Positions 1 to 5,599 of a stretch of DNA of 5,948 bases are shown piece after piece (position 1 is the first letter of the stretch; every line of letters begins with the position of its first letter). A program made the position numbers and the translations under genes. The stretch is from an uncultured Chloroflexota bacterium (lineage in GTDB: Bacteria > Chloroflexota > Dehalococcoidia > UBA3495). Where the stretch lies: the NCBI GenBank assembly GCA_913020235.1, contig CAJWBT010000161.1, positions 1-5,948 on the forward strand, given 5' to 3'. Under the pieces are notes generated by a model, which had not been told where the DNA came from, did no database searches, and saw only the letters and a list, made by a program, of their open reading frames with translations.

Positions 1-2
1 TT

Positions 3-95
3 GAACAGTACAACGACAACATTCTGATCCGGCCGTTGCTGGAGTACACGGGAGAGATGGACCTGGAGTTCGTTCCTATCGAGCAGCGGACCTAG
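3..95 (+). CDS. C-terminal end of an unidentified protein (5' partial)
   Basis: Only the frame starting at position 3 stays open from the window edge; the other two plus frames stop within the first 30 bases. It encodes 30 residues ending in a TAG stop at 93-95. The visible tail contains NILIRPLLEYTGEMDLEF, a mix of hydrophobic and acidic residues typical of a soluble domain end, with no membrane segment. I do not recognise the family from this fragment. The terminator hairpin shortly after the stop supports this being the true end of a transcription unit. Product and full length cannot be judged because the gene begins outside the window. Confidence 0.6.
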   Translation, partial: EQYNDNILIRPLLEYTGEMDLEFVPIEQRT

Positions 96-96
96 A

Positions 97-115
97 GGCA
101 GACTATAGGTCTGCC
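97..115 (+). repeat. Perfect 7-bp inverted repeat just after the stop codon
   Basis: GGCAGAC (97-103) and GTCTGCC (109-115) are exact reverse complements around a 5-nt loop, starting 2 nt after the stop of the upstream partial gene. No T-run follows, so it is not an intrinsic terminator by itself. It may protect the 3' end of the transcript or assist the stronger hairpin that follows at 132-150. Confidence 0.55.
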
Positions 116-131
116 CGGTGTGCACTTTCTG

Positions 132-159
132 GGGGGCCCGCGGGGCCCCCTTTTGTTTT
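132..159 (+). terminator. Rho-independent terminator
   Basis: GGGGGCCC (132-139) pairs perfectly with GGGCCCCC (143-150) around a 3-nt loop, and the sequence continues directly into TTTTGTTTT (151-159). An 8-bp all-GC stem plus a T-tract is the classical intrinsic terminator design. It sits 37 nt after the stop of the partial upstream gene and only 12 nt before the ATG of the next gene. It therefore isolates the methyltransferase from upstream transcription, unless read-through occurs. It also leaves almost no room for a promoter between the terminator and that ATG. Confidence 0.85.
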
Positions 160-170
160 AGCACGGTTTC

Positions 171-1439
171 ATGAACGCCGAGGCAGAGATTCGCCGCCGC
201 ATCCGGGAGCAGGGAGCCATCTCCTTTGCCGAATACATGGGGCTGGCTCTGTTCTGGCCCGAGGGCGGTTACTATGCCGGCCCGGAGCCGGTAGGCGCTG
301 CCGGGGACTTCTACACCAGCCCGCTGGTCCATCCGGCTTTCGGCGCCCTCCTGGCATTGCAACTGTTCCAAATGTGGCAACTGCTGGACCAGCCGCACCC
401 ATTCACGGTAGTAGAGGTGGGAGCCGGCAACGGCCTCTTGTGCCGGGACGTGGTGGCTTGCTCCGCAGGGCTGCCGCCGGATTTCGGCCGGTCATTGCGC
501 TACATTTGCCTGGACCGCCGGGCCGTGTCGGGCGCGGAGAAAGACATCTCAGGGGGCCGGCCGCCGGCCGGTGTGGACCGCGTCGTTGCCTCCAGCCTCC
601 CATTCCACGGGGTGCGAGGATGTGTCCTGTCCAACGAGTTCCTGGACTCGATGCCGGTGCACCAGGTAACAATGCACCAGGGCCGGCTCCGGGAGGTGTA
701 CGTCACCTCGAAGGCTGGGGAGCTGACAACGGACCTCCGGGAGCCATCCACCATCGCGCTTGCCGCCCGGTTCGAGGACCTGGGAATTGAGCTGTCCGAG
801 GGTCAGACCGCCGAGGTCAACTTGGGCCTTGCGGGGTGGGCCCAGGAGGTGGCGGCGACACTGGAAGCGGGGTTCGCGCTGACTATCGACTACGGGCACC
901 CCGCGGAGGAGCTGTACTCACCCGAGCGCAGGCTTCGAGGCACGTTGACGACCTACCACCGGCATACCCAGACCGACGCCCCGTTCCGGCACATCGGCCG
1001 CCAGGACATGACCGCGCAGGTGGACTTTACGTCGGCGGTCACGGCCGGGCGTCAGGCGGGGTTGGCGCTGCTGGGTTTTACTCTCCAGCGCCGTTTTCTG
1101 TCCAACCTAGGACTGGGCCACGTGCAGCGGCGGCTGAGCTACCTTGGCCTTGACCAAGGTGCGGTCCAGGCCAACCGCGCCGGTTTGGTGGACCTGGCCC
1201 GGCCCGGCGGCCTGGGGGATTTCAGGGTGTTGGCCCAGGGCAAGGGAGTGGGCCAGCCGGCACTGTGGGGGTTTCAGCCGGGGCCGGAGGCAGCGGCCCT
1301 GGCCGGGGAGTTGCCTGTCCCAATGCTGACCTCCCAGCACCTTTCCCTGCTGGAGGGGCGGTACCCCGAAACAGAGGTTGAGTTTGAGGGGCTGTGGCCT
1401 TCACCGGAGCTGCTGCCAGGGCCGGGCAGCCCTCAATGA
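171..1439 (+). CDS. SAM-dependent methyltransferase, NDUFAF7/MidA family (DUF185, COG1565)
   Basis: A 422-residue protein of the family whose mitochondrial member NDUFAF7 methylates an arginine of a complex I subunit; substrates of bacterial members are largely unknown. Family signatures appear in order: GDFYTSP at 45-51 followed by HPAFGALLALQ, the SAM-binding loop VVEVGAGNGLL at 80-90, an acidic strand end LRYICLD at 109-115, SNEFLDSMPVH at 154-164 (family form NEFLDAxPV), then TIDYG, RGTLTTYHRH, GRQDMTAQVDF and near the C-terminus GGLGDFRVLAQ. All conserved blocks are present, so it should be active. A tail of about 60 residues after the last block makes it longer than typical bacterial members. 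ATG 171 is the first possible start, since an in-frame TAG lies at 159-161. No clear Shine-Dalgarno precedes it; the terminator T-tract ends 12 nt upstream. Its stop overlaps the start of the lipoprotein gene. Family assignment is firm; the substrate is unknown. Confidence 0.92.
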   Translation: MNAEAEIRRRIREQGAISFAEYMGLALFWPEGGYYAGPEPVGAAGDFYTSPLVHPAFGALLALQLFQMWQLLDQPHPFTVVEVGAGNGLLCRDVVACSAGLPPDFGRSLRYICLDRRAVSGAEKDISGGRPPAGVDRVVASSLPFHGVRGCVLSNEFLDSMPVHQVTMHQGRLREVYVTSKAGELTTDLREPSTIALAARFEDLGIELSEGQTAEVNLGLAGWAQEVAATLEAGFALTIDYGHPAEELYSPERRLRGTLTTYHRHTQTDAPFRHIGRQDMTAQVDFTSAVTAGRQAGLALLGFTLQRRFLSNLGLGHVQRRLSYLGLDQGAVQANRAGLVDLARPGGLGDFRVLAQGKGVGQPALWGFQPGPEAAALAGELPVPMLTSQHLSLLEGRYPETEVEFEGLWPSPELLPGPGSPQ

Positions 1440-2785
1440 GAGAAGCAATTGGGAGACCGGCAATTGGCGTAATTGCCGGATTTGTTGGGGTTGGGCTGCC
1501 TTTGATTGCGGGTTGCACGGGAGATGGGCCCACGGCCGCGCCCACGCCGGTGCCCGCCCGCTCGCCGGCCGCAACGGTTGACCTCGCTCCCACAATGACT
1601 CCAGAGCCCTCCTTGGCACCCGCCACCAAGCCGGCGGCTGTCCCGACGGCCACGGAGGCTCCAACCCCCACCGCCGCGCTTCTCCAAGAGCCTGCCCCAC
1701 CGCCGGCCGGCGAGGCGGACGTCGTGATGTTTCGGGGCGATCTTCGGCATACCGGTGTGTACGAGACCGAGGGTGTCCCTGAACTTGACCGAGTGAAGTG
1801 GAAGTTCCAGACCGCAGGCAGTGTGCGGTCCGAGTTCCTGGGTGTGGTGCGCTCCTCCGCTGCTGTCTACGGCGGCGGGGTCTATTTCGGGAGTGACGAC
1901 GGTTATCTGTACGCTCTGGACATCGAGACCGGGCAGCCTCTATGGAGTTTTCTCGTCAGACCGGGAAGATTCGAGAGCCCCCGCCCCGTGGAGTCTTCTC
2001 CGGCCATCTACGACGGCGTGGTCTACGTGGGAACGATGACCAACTTTTTCTATGCCGTGGACCTGGACACCGGAGAGGAGAGGTGGAAGTTCAAGACAGG
2101 GGGAGCAGTGATCTCCTCCCCCGCGATCAAGGACGGGATTGTCTACTTCGGGAGTTGGGACCACTTCGTCTATGGCTTGGATGCCCGGTCTGGCCGGGAA
2201 AAGTGGAGGTTCGAGACCGGCGACGAAGTGTGGTCGTCCCCGGCCATCGCGGATGGGGCGGTCTACTTTGGGAGCGATGACGGCTACCTCTATTCGGTGG
2301 ACATCGTCACCGGACGGGAGAGGTGGAAATTCAAGACCGGGGACTTCGTGGACTCTTCTCCGGCCCTGGCTGATGGGGTGGTCTACGTCGGGAGCTTCGA
2401 CGGTCACCTGTACGCGGTGGATGCGGAGACCGGAGAGGAGAGGTGGAGGTTCAACACGGAAGGCCCGGTGATGTCTTCCCCTGCCATCTCAAACGGCGTG
2501 GTCTACTTTGGCAGCCACGACGGATATCTCTACGCGGTGGACAGCCGCACCGGGCGCCAGAAATGGCGGTTCAAAACAGATAATAGAGTGAAGTCGTCTC
2601 CGGCCATTGCCGGGGGTGTGGTCTATATCGGGAGCTTTGACTCCCATCTCTATGCCGTCGACGTGGAGACCGGGCTGGAGAAGTGGAAGTTCGAGACTGG
2701 CTTCAAGGTGTTCTCTTCCCCGGTCGCGGCTGATGGGGTGATCTACTTTGGAAGCGACGACGGCCGGCTATACGCGCTGGAGTGA
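1436..2785 (+). CDS. Lipoprotein with an eight-bladed PQQ-type (BamB-like) beta-propeller
   Basis: A 449-residue secreted lipoprotein. The N-terminus has few charges, a hydrophobic stretch and the lipobox LIAGC with acceptor Cys27. Residues 28-94 form a Pro/Ala/Thr-rich spacer, then the propeller begins near RGDLRHTG. Blades follow the pattern SSPAI-DGVVYFGS-DGYLYAVD-TG-EKWKF. I count eight; the last lacks its final strand, which is supplied by the VKWKF strand before blade 1 (velcro closure). Blades 2-7 are exactly 40 residues apart; blade 1 and the segment before it carry 7- and 8-residue insertions. An in-frame GTG at 1394 would bury the signal peptide behind 14 extra residues, so ATG 1436, overlapping the methyltransferase stop as ATGA, is chosen. 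There is no heme motif (CxxCH), which argues against a quinohemoprotein dehydrogenase, and PQQ binding cannot be assumed. A surface-anchored scaffold or ligand-binding role is inferred. Confidence 0.9.
   Translation: MREAIGRPAIGVIAGFVGVGLPLIAGCTGDGPTAAPTPVPARSPAATVDLAPTMTPEPSLAPATKPAAVPTATEAPTPTAALLQEPAPPPAGEADVVMFRGDLRHTGVYETEGVPELDRVKWKFQTAGSVRSEFLGVVRSSAAVYGGGVYFGSDDGYLYALDIETGQPLWSFLVRPGRFESPRPVESSPAIYDGVVYVGTMTNFFYAVDLDTGEERWKFKTGGAVISSPAIKDGIVYFGSWDHFVYGLDARSGREKWRFETGDEVWSSPAIADGAVYFGSDDGYLYSVDIVTGRERWKFKTGDFVDSSPALADGVVYVGSFDGHLYAVDAETGEERWRFNTEGPVMSSPAISNGVVYFGSHDGYLYAVDSRTGRQKWRFKTDNRVKSSPAIAGGVVYIGSFDSHLYAVDVETGLEKWKFETGFKVFSSPVAADGVIYFGSDDGRLYALE
1994..2785 (+). repeat. 120-bp tandem coding repeats (propeller blades 2-8)
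   Basis: The TGG codon of the conserved W(K/R)F strand recurs at 2084, 2204, 2324, 2444, 2564 and 2684, exactly 120 nt apart. Units run 1994-2113, 2114-2233, 2234-2353, 2354-2473, 2474-2593 and 2594-2713, with a truncated 72-nt unit to 2785. Similarity is visible in the DNA as well as the protein, for example recurrent ggtctac, gacggctacctctac-like and gagaggtgga segments, but synonymous sites differ between units. This points to duplication of a single blade module with later divergence, still in perfect register. Confidence 0.9.
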
Positions 2786-2806
2786 CCGGATTCGGGCCGG
2801 TGGCCG

Positions 2807-2859
2807 CGGGGACGAAGCCCCGGTTGCTTCCGCGTGCGATCGCCAGTCCCCGGCGGAAG
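2807..2859. terminator. Hairpin-bearing spacer between convergent genes, possible bidirectional terminator
   Basis: The 75-nt gap between the lipoprotein stop and the HD-gene stop contains CGGGG (2807-2811) / CCCCG (2818-2822) with a 6-nt loop, and CTTCCGC (2827-2833) / GCGGAAG (2853-2859) with a 19-nt loop. The second pair ends next to the HD-gene stop codon. Neither has a proper T-tract on either strand, so intrinsic termination is possible but not proven. The convergent arrangement is the main reason to expect termination here. Confidence 0.4.
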
Positions 2860-2860
2860 T

Positions 2861-3442
2861 CTAGCTGCCGGCATCCCCGCCGGCCAGGTCGATTTGCCCG
2901 GAGATGGGCTTCATGCTCTCCACGATGAAGGCGATATGTTCGTCCAGGTCGACGCCTAATTCTTCGGCGCCGCGGACAATGTCGTCCCGGTTCACGTCTC
3001 TGGCGAAGGCCTTGTCCTTCATCTTGCGCCGCACCGACCGGGGAGAGACGTCATCCAGGCTCTTGGAGGGGCGCACCAGCGCCACGGCGCGGATGAAGCC
3101 GGAAAGCTCGTCCACCGCGTACAGGGTGTGTTCCATCCGGGACTCGCGGGGGATACCGGTGTGGTCGCCGTGGGTCAGCACCGCCCGGACCATCTCCTCG
3201 GGATAGCCGTGGTCCCGGAGAATCTGAGCGCCGAAAGTCGGGTGGTCCTCGGGCGTGGGACAGATTTCCCAGTCGAAATCGTGGAGCAACCCGGCGATGC
3301 CCCACAGGTCCTCGTCCTCGCCGAACTTGCGCGCGTAGCCGCGCATGGCGGATTCCACGGTGAAGAGGTGCTTCATCAACATCTCCGTCTTCACGTGGAG
3401 GCGCAAGAATGCGACCGTGTTGTCTCGGTCCATTACGTCCAT
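2861..3442 (-). CDS. HD-domain metal-dependent phosphohydrolase family protein
   Basis: A 193-residue HD-superfamily protein. The metal-ligand pattern is visible: His25 (KHLFTVESAM), His54-Asp55 in GLLHDFDWE, further histidines at 67 and 91 (HPTFGAQIL, LTHGDHTG), and Asp111 in the YAVDELSGFI helix. The extra histidines between the HD and the last Asp resemble HDIG-type proteins that bind two metals, but the substrate (nucleotide, phosphoester or other) cannot be read from sequence. No second catalytic, membrane or sensor domain is present. Start 3442 is chosen over the in-frame ATG at 3433 because GAAGAGGG (3457-3450) lies 7 nt upstream. That ribosome site overlaps the stop of trmI, 13 nt away, so the two genes form one transcript and this gene is probably translationally coupled. 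A link to RNA modification is only guilt by association. Confidence 0.88.
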   Translation of the reverse strand: MDVMDRDNTVAFLRLHVKTEMLMKHLFTVESAMRGYARKFGEDEDLWGIAGLLHDFDWEICPTPEDHPTFGAQILRDHGYPEEMVRAVLTHGDHTGIPRESRMEHTLYAVDELSGFIRAVALVRPSKSLDDVSPRSVRRKMKDKAFARDVNRDDIVRGAEELGVDLDEHIAFIVESMKPISGQIDLAGGDAGS

Positions 3443-3455
3443 TTTGCGGCCCTCT

Positions 3456-4298
3456 TCAAGTTGGTTGTGCAGGCGTACTTACGACGGATCGTGGTTCGCA
3501 TCGCACCGCGGTGGTCAGAAACCCGCTGTGGGCCACCATCCGGTGGTCTGGCCTCACGCTTCGCTCGGTGACGTGCCAGGAGCGTAGCAGGGTCTCCACC
3601 GTCTCTACCAGCTGAAACCGGGAGTCCCGGCCCAGCTCAAGCACCAATTGGTGAACTTGCAAGATGGTGGGGAGGAAGCTCAGCAGTATCCCGCCCATCA
3701 CCAGGGCGTCCCCAACGGTTGCCACCGCTTGCCACGGCTCCGGAAGGTCCAGCACCACCCGGTCCACGCCGCGTTCGGCGATGCCCTGGTAGATGTCGGC
3801 CACGGTGACGGTCAGGTTCGAACGGTCGGGGATGATCTTATCCACATTCTGCAGCGCCTTGGGCAGCACCAGCTCGTTCACCTCGTAGGTGATTACCCGC
3901 CCGCCGGCTCCCACCGCCCGGAGCAGCGCGGCCGTGAGGGAGCCGGAGCCCAGCCCCCCCTCTACCACGGTGGCGCCGGGAAAGATGTCGGCCATGCTGA
4001 TGATGTTGCCCAAGTCTTTGGGGTAGATGATCTGGGGGCCGCGGGGCATCTCGCGAACAAAATCGCCCAGGGTAGGGCGCACCGCCAAAACCACGTGGCC
4101 CCGGTCGGTGCGGTACCACCCGCCGACCGTTTGGTCGATCAGCTGGGAGTGGTTAATTCGCCCCAGGTGGCTGTGGAACACTTGGTCACCGGCCAGGGTC
4201 ACCATGTACCGCCTGCCTTTGCGGTCCAGCAACAGGGCTAGGTCCCCATCTTGGAAGCAACTCTTGTCGACGGCCAGAAGTTCCTCTGTGTCTCGCAT
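3456..4298 (-). CDS. trmI: tRNA (adenine-N1)-methyltransferase, TrmI type (m1A58)
   Basis: A 280-residue homologue of TrmI, the SAM-dependent enzyme that makes 1-methyladenosine at position 58 in the tRNA T-loop. The N-terminal small domain is recognised by FQDGDLALLLDRKGRRYMVTL (15-35). The family signature RGPQIIYPKDLGNII lies at 86-100, the SAM motif VVEGGLGSGSLT at 111-122, an acidic strand end YEVN at 138-141, the catalytic-region DLPEPW at 184-189, and the C-terminal block WHVTERSVRPDHRMV continuing to HSGFL at 241-261. All are in the usual order and the length is normal. The SAM loop reads EGGLGSG where many members have EAGTGSG, a conservative change. The start at 4298 leaves a plausible 14-residue lead, although only a weak GGTAAGAGA precedes it. 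It is the first gene of an operon with the HD-domain protein. Absence from enterobacteria and presence in Actinobacteria, Thermus and Archaea helps limit the host. Confidence 0.93.
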   Translation of the reverse strand: MRDTEELLAVDKSCFQDGDLALLLDRKGRRYMVTLAGDQVFHSHLGRINHSQLIDQTVGGWYRTDRGHVVLAVRPTLGDFVREMPRGPQIIYPKDLGNIISMADIFPGATVVEGGLGSGSLTAALLRAVGAGGRVITYEVNELVLPKALQNVDKIIPDRSNLTVTVADIYQGIAERGVDRVVLDLPEPWQAVATVGDALVMGGILLSFLPTILQVHQLVLELGRDSRFQLVETVETLLRSWHVTERSVRPDHRMVAHSGFLTTAVRCEPRSVVSTPAQPT

Positions 4299-4305
4299 TC
4301 TCTTA

Positions 4306-4337
4306 CCGGCGCCGGCGGCTAGCCTCCGGCCGGGGGA
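4306..4337 (-). repeat. GC-rich palindromic leader just upstream of trmI
   Basis: The perfect palindrome CCGGCGCCGG (4306-4315) is followed by the palindrome GGCTAGCC (4317-4324) and another CCGGCCGG-type stretch. On the trmI strand this can fold as GCCGG / CCGGC around the GGCTAGCC core. It lies 8 nt from the trmI start codon and could affect translation initiation. The same decamer recurs at 5731-5740, but in GC-rich DNA that may be chance. Confidence 0.35.
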
Positions 4338-4347
4338 TGTGGCAACT

Positions 4348-4380
4348 ATTGTACGCCATTTGCCCAGCGTTGGGGACGCC
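4348..4380 (-). promoter_or_regulatory. Possible promoter of the trmI-HD operon
   Basis: On the minus strand TACAAT (4353-4348) matches the -10 consensus at five of six positions and sits about 50 nt upstream of the trmI ATG, in one of the few AT-richer patches here. The hexamer at a 17-nt spacing (CCCCAA) is a poor -35 match. The divergent layout requires a promoter in this region, so the position is plausible but weakly supported. Confidence 0.3.
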
Positions 4381-4514
4381 GAGGCGTATTCGTGGTGCGG
4401 GGCCAGACACGGTTGGGTGGCGATCTTCTAGGCGGGAATGGGGATGGGGGATCTCCGGCGGCATATTCGATAATGTTCAGCGCCCCCTACACTTCGCGCT
4501 GAGGGTAGGCCGGG

Positions 4515-4604
4515 TGTCTTGTCCCGGAGTGCTCGGCTGTGCAGATTGACCGTAGGCGACAAGACAGCAGGGTCGAATGCCGGCCACGCCATCGGCCGCT
4601 GTCT
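4515..4604 (+). promoter_or_regulatory. Overlapping inverted repeats sharing a middle arm, upstream of the receiver gene promoter
   Basis: TGTCTTGTC (4515-4523) is the exact reverse complement of GACAAGACA (4558-4566), with a 34-nt loop. The middle arm overlaps AGACAGC (4562-4568), which is the exact reverse complement of GCTGTCT (4598-4604). The second hairpin could be extended internally by GCCG (4579-4582) / CGGC (4593-4596). The pentamer TGTCT/AGACA thus occurs three times in alternating orientation, ending 4 nt before the putative -35 box. It reads either as a set of operator half-sites or, if transcription starts further upstream, as two mutually exclusive RNA hairpins. Confidence 0.45.
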
Positions 4605-4608
4605 CGAT

Positions 4609-4637
4609 TTGCACTCAATATTCGGTATCGTTAGAAT
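4609..4637 (+). promoter_or_regulatory. Putative sigma-70-type promoter of the receiver-domain gene
   Basis: TTGCAC (4609-4614) and TAGAAT (4632-4637) are separated by exactly 17 nt. The -10 element matches consensus at five of six positions; the -35 element is a weaker match with a good TTG start. The stretch 4605-4650 is distinctly AT-richer than its surroundings. Transcription would begin around 4643-4646, giving a leader of about 45 nt before the ATG at 4690. Confidence 0.5.
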
Positions 4638-4689
4638 GGTATAGTAGACTGGCTCCAAGAGAGAGCTTCCCGGGAGAGATACCGCCGGT

Positions 4690-5574
4690 ATGCCAAAGAT
4701 TCTCGTGGTTGACGATGAGGCCGCTGTCAGGGAAGTCGTAGGCGCGATTCTGATGCAGGCCGGATACGAGGTGGTCAGCGCCGAGTACGGACTGAATGGG
4801 TATAGCATGGCTCAGTCGGAAAAACCTGACCTCGTATTGCTGGACCTGATGATGCCGGTGGTGGACGGCTTCGAGGTCTTGCGCAAGCTCAAGAAAAACC
4901 CTAAGACCAGGTCCATTCCGGTGATAATCCTGACGGCCAAGATTGACGCGGCATCTGAGCGCGAATGCCACCGACTAGGGGCCGCGGATTACATCAAGAA
5001 GCCCTGGGGCCCTCGGGAGTTGCAGGATAGAATCGGAATGGTGTTGGGGTACCCAGATCCGGCCGGGACTTCGCAAATCCCCAGCGACGAGTCCCGGATC
5101 GATGGCGAAGAGGCCAACAATCCAACCTCGGAAGTGAGCCAGCCTCGCATACCTCCTGCCCGCCGGTCTCACACAGACGCTGAAGGAGCACCCCCTGAGA
5201 GTCTGGACTTGCGCCGGCCTCCGGAATCACCCGCCCAGGAGTCCCCAGCCGGCGTTCAAACAGAGAACCCGGGGGTCCCGGCCGCAAGTCAACCTCCGGA
5301 ATCACCCGCTCAGGAGTCCTCAACTGGCGTTCACCCGGAGTACCCGGAGTACCCGGAAAACCCGGCTGTTGCCCGGGCCCGGAGATTCCGCCCCCGCCGG
5401 TTCCGCATCGACAGTTACGCGGGAGATGACCCCCCTGATATGCGGTACTTGAAGCAGCCCCCGGCCGCTGAAGAAGAAAACCCTGAGAGCGAAGATTCGG
5501 GCGAGCGCCGGACGTTTCGCACCCGGCGGGTCCGCATCCGCGCCGACGGAATAGACCCTGCGAGCTTGGTCTGA
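4690..5574 (+). CDS. Response-regulator receiver domain with a long disordered Pro/Glu/Arg-rich tail
   Basis: A 294-residue protein. Residues 1-121 form a complete CheY-like receiver: acidic pair Asp8-Asp9, phospho-acceptor Asp52 in LVLLDLMMPVVDG, Thr82 in VIILTAK, and Lys104-Pro105 in YIKKPW. It should accept phosphate from a histidine kinase, none of which is encoded here. The remaining roughly 170 residues match no output domain: rich in Pro, Glu, Ser and Arg, with a duplicated PPESPAQES module, a YPEYPENP microrepeat and two similar basic motifs (RRFRPRRFRI and RTFRTRRVRI) separated by an acidic stretch. There is no helix-turn-helix, GGDEF, EAL, HD or kinase domain. The start is set by the canonical MPKILVVDDE beginning and by GGGAGAG at 4672-4678, a slightly distant ribosome site. 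The tail may be a flexible interaction or nucleic-acid-binding region; that is inference. Confidence 0.88.
   Translation: MPKILVVDDEAAVREVVGAILMQAGYEVVSAEYGLNGYSMAQSEKPDLVLLDLMMPVVDGFEVLRKLKKNPKTRSIPVIILTAKIDAASERECHRLGAADYIKKPWGPRELQDRIGMVLGYPDPAGTSQIPSDESRIDGEEANNPTSEVSQPRIPPARRSHTDAEGAPPESLDLRRPPESPAQESPAGVQTENPGVPAASQPPESPAQESSTGVHPEYPEYPENPAVARARRFRPRRFRIDSYAGDDPPDMRYLKQPPAAEEENPESEDSGERRTFRTRRVRIRADGIDPASLV
5218..5333 (+). repeat. Two 41-bp direct repeats, 75-bp period, within the receiver-protein tail
   Basis: Copies at 5218-5258 and 5293-5333 agree at 37 of 41 positions by eye; all four differences are transitions. Each encodes PPESPAQES followed by a Gly-Val pair. The 75-nt offset keeps the reading frame (25 codons). 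It is immediately followed by a short GAG-TAC-CCG repeat near 5338-5360 encoding PEYPEYPE. Recent tandem duplication or slippage explains both. Confidence 0.85.
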
Positions 5575-5585
5575 TCAGGTTCCCG

Positions 5586-5599
5586 GTCGGCCGCCCGAC
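5586..5599 (+). terminator. Short hairpin after the receiver-domain gene
   Basis: GTCGG (5586-5590) and CCGAC (5595-5599) form a 5-bp stem with a 4-nt loop 12 nt after the stop codon. No T-tract follows, so it is at best a weak or Rho-assisted termination signal. The rest of the 174-nt convergent spacer (5575-5748) holds no gene I can support. Confidence 0.3.

Larger units (their letters stand above)
4299..4689. other. 391-bp divergent intergenic region with no convincing gene
   Basis: This spacer separates trmI (leftward) from the receiver-domain gene (rightward). Short open frames exist on both strands, but none has a ribosome site, family motif or natural boundary. No tRNA cloverleaf, SRP RNA or RNase P signature was recognised. 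It does hold probable promoters for both sides and several inverted repeats: CAGCGC (4478-4483) / GCGCTG (4496-4501), TGTCTTGTC / GACAAGACA (4515-4566), and AGACAGC / GCTGTCT (4562-4604). An unannotated small RNA or a regulator-binding region is possible. Confidence 0.6.

Noticed and set aside
1394..1396. GTG as an upstream start for the lipoprotein
   Set aside because: It would add 14 residues ahead of the signal peptide, and the nearby purine run is too close to act as a ribosome site. The ATG at 1436 gives a normal lipoprotein signal and a coupled ATGA overlap.
1222..1671. 149-codon antisense open frame across the methyltransferase-lipoprotein junction
   Set aside because: Ala/Gly/Pro-rich shadow of the lipoprotein linker with no family signature or ribosome site.
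1940..2407. 155-codon antisense open frame over the propeller repeats
   Set aside because: Its repeats are just the mirror of the 120-bp blade units; the sense strand has clear propeller motifs.
1994..2785. Regular 120-bp periodicity as a CRISPR-like or non-coding repeat array
   Set aside because: Units are fully coding, diverged at synonymous sites, lack spacer structure and match propeller blades.
3128..3571. Plus-strand open frame over the HD gene and the trmI end
   Set aside because: It overlaps two motif-supported minus-strand genes and carries no recognisable domain.
4570..4582. GGGTCGAATGCC resembling a tRNA T-loop
   Set aside because: No acceptor stem, anticodon arm or D-loop can be built around it, so no tRNA is supported.
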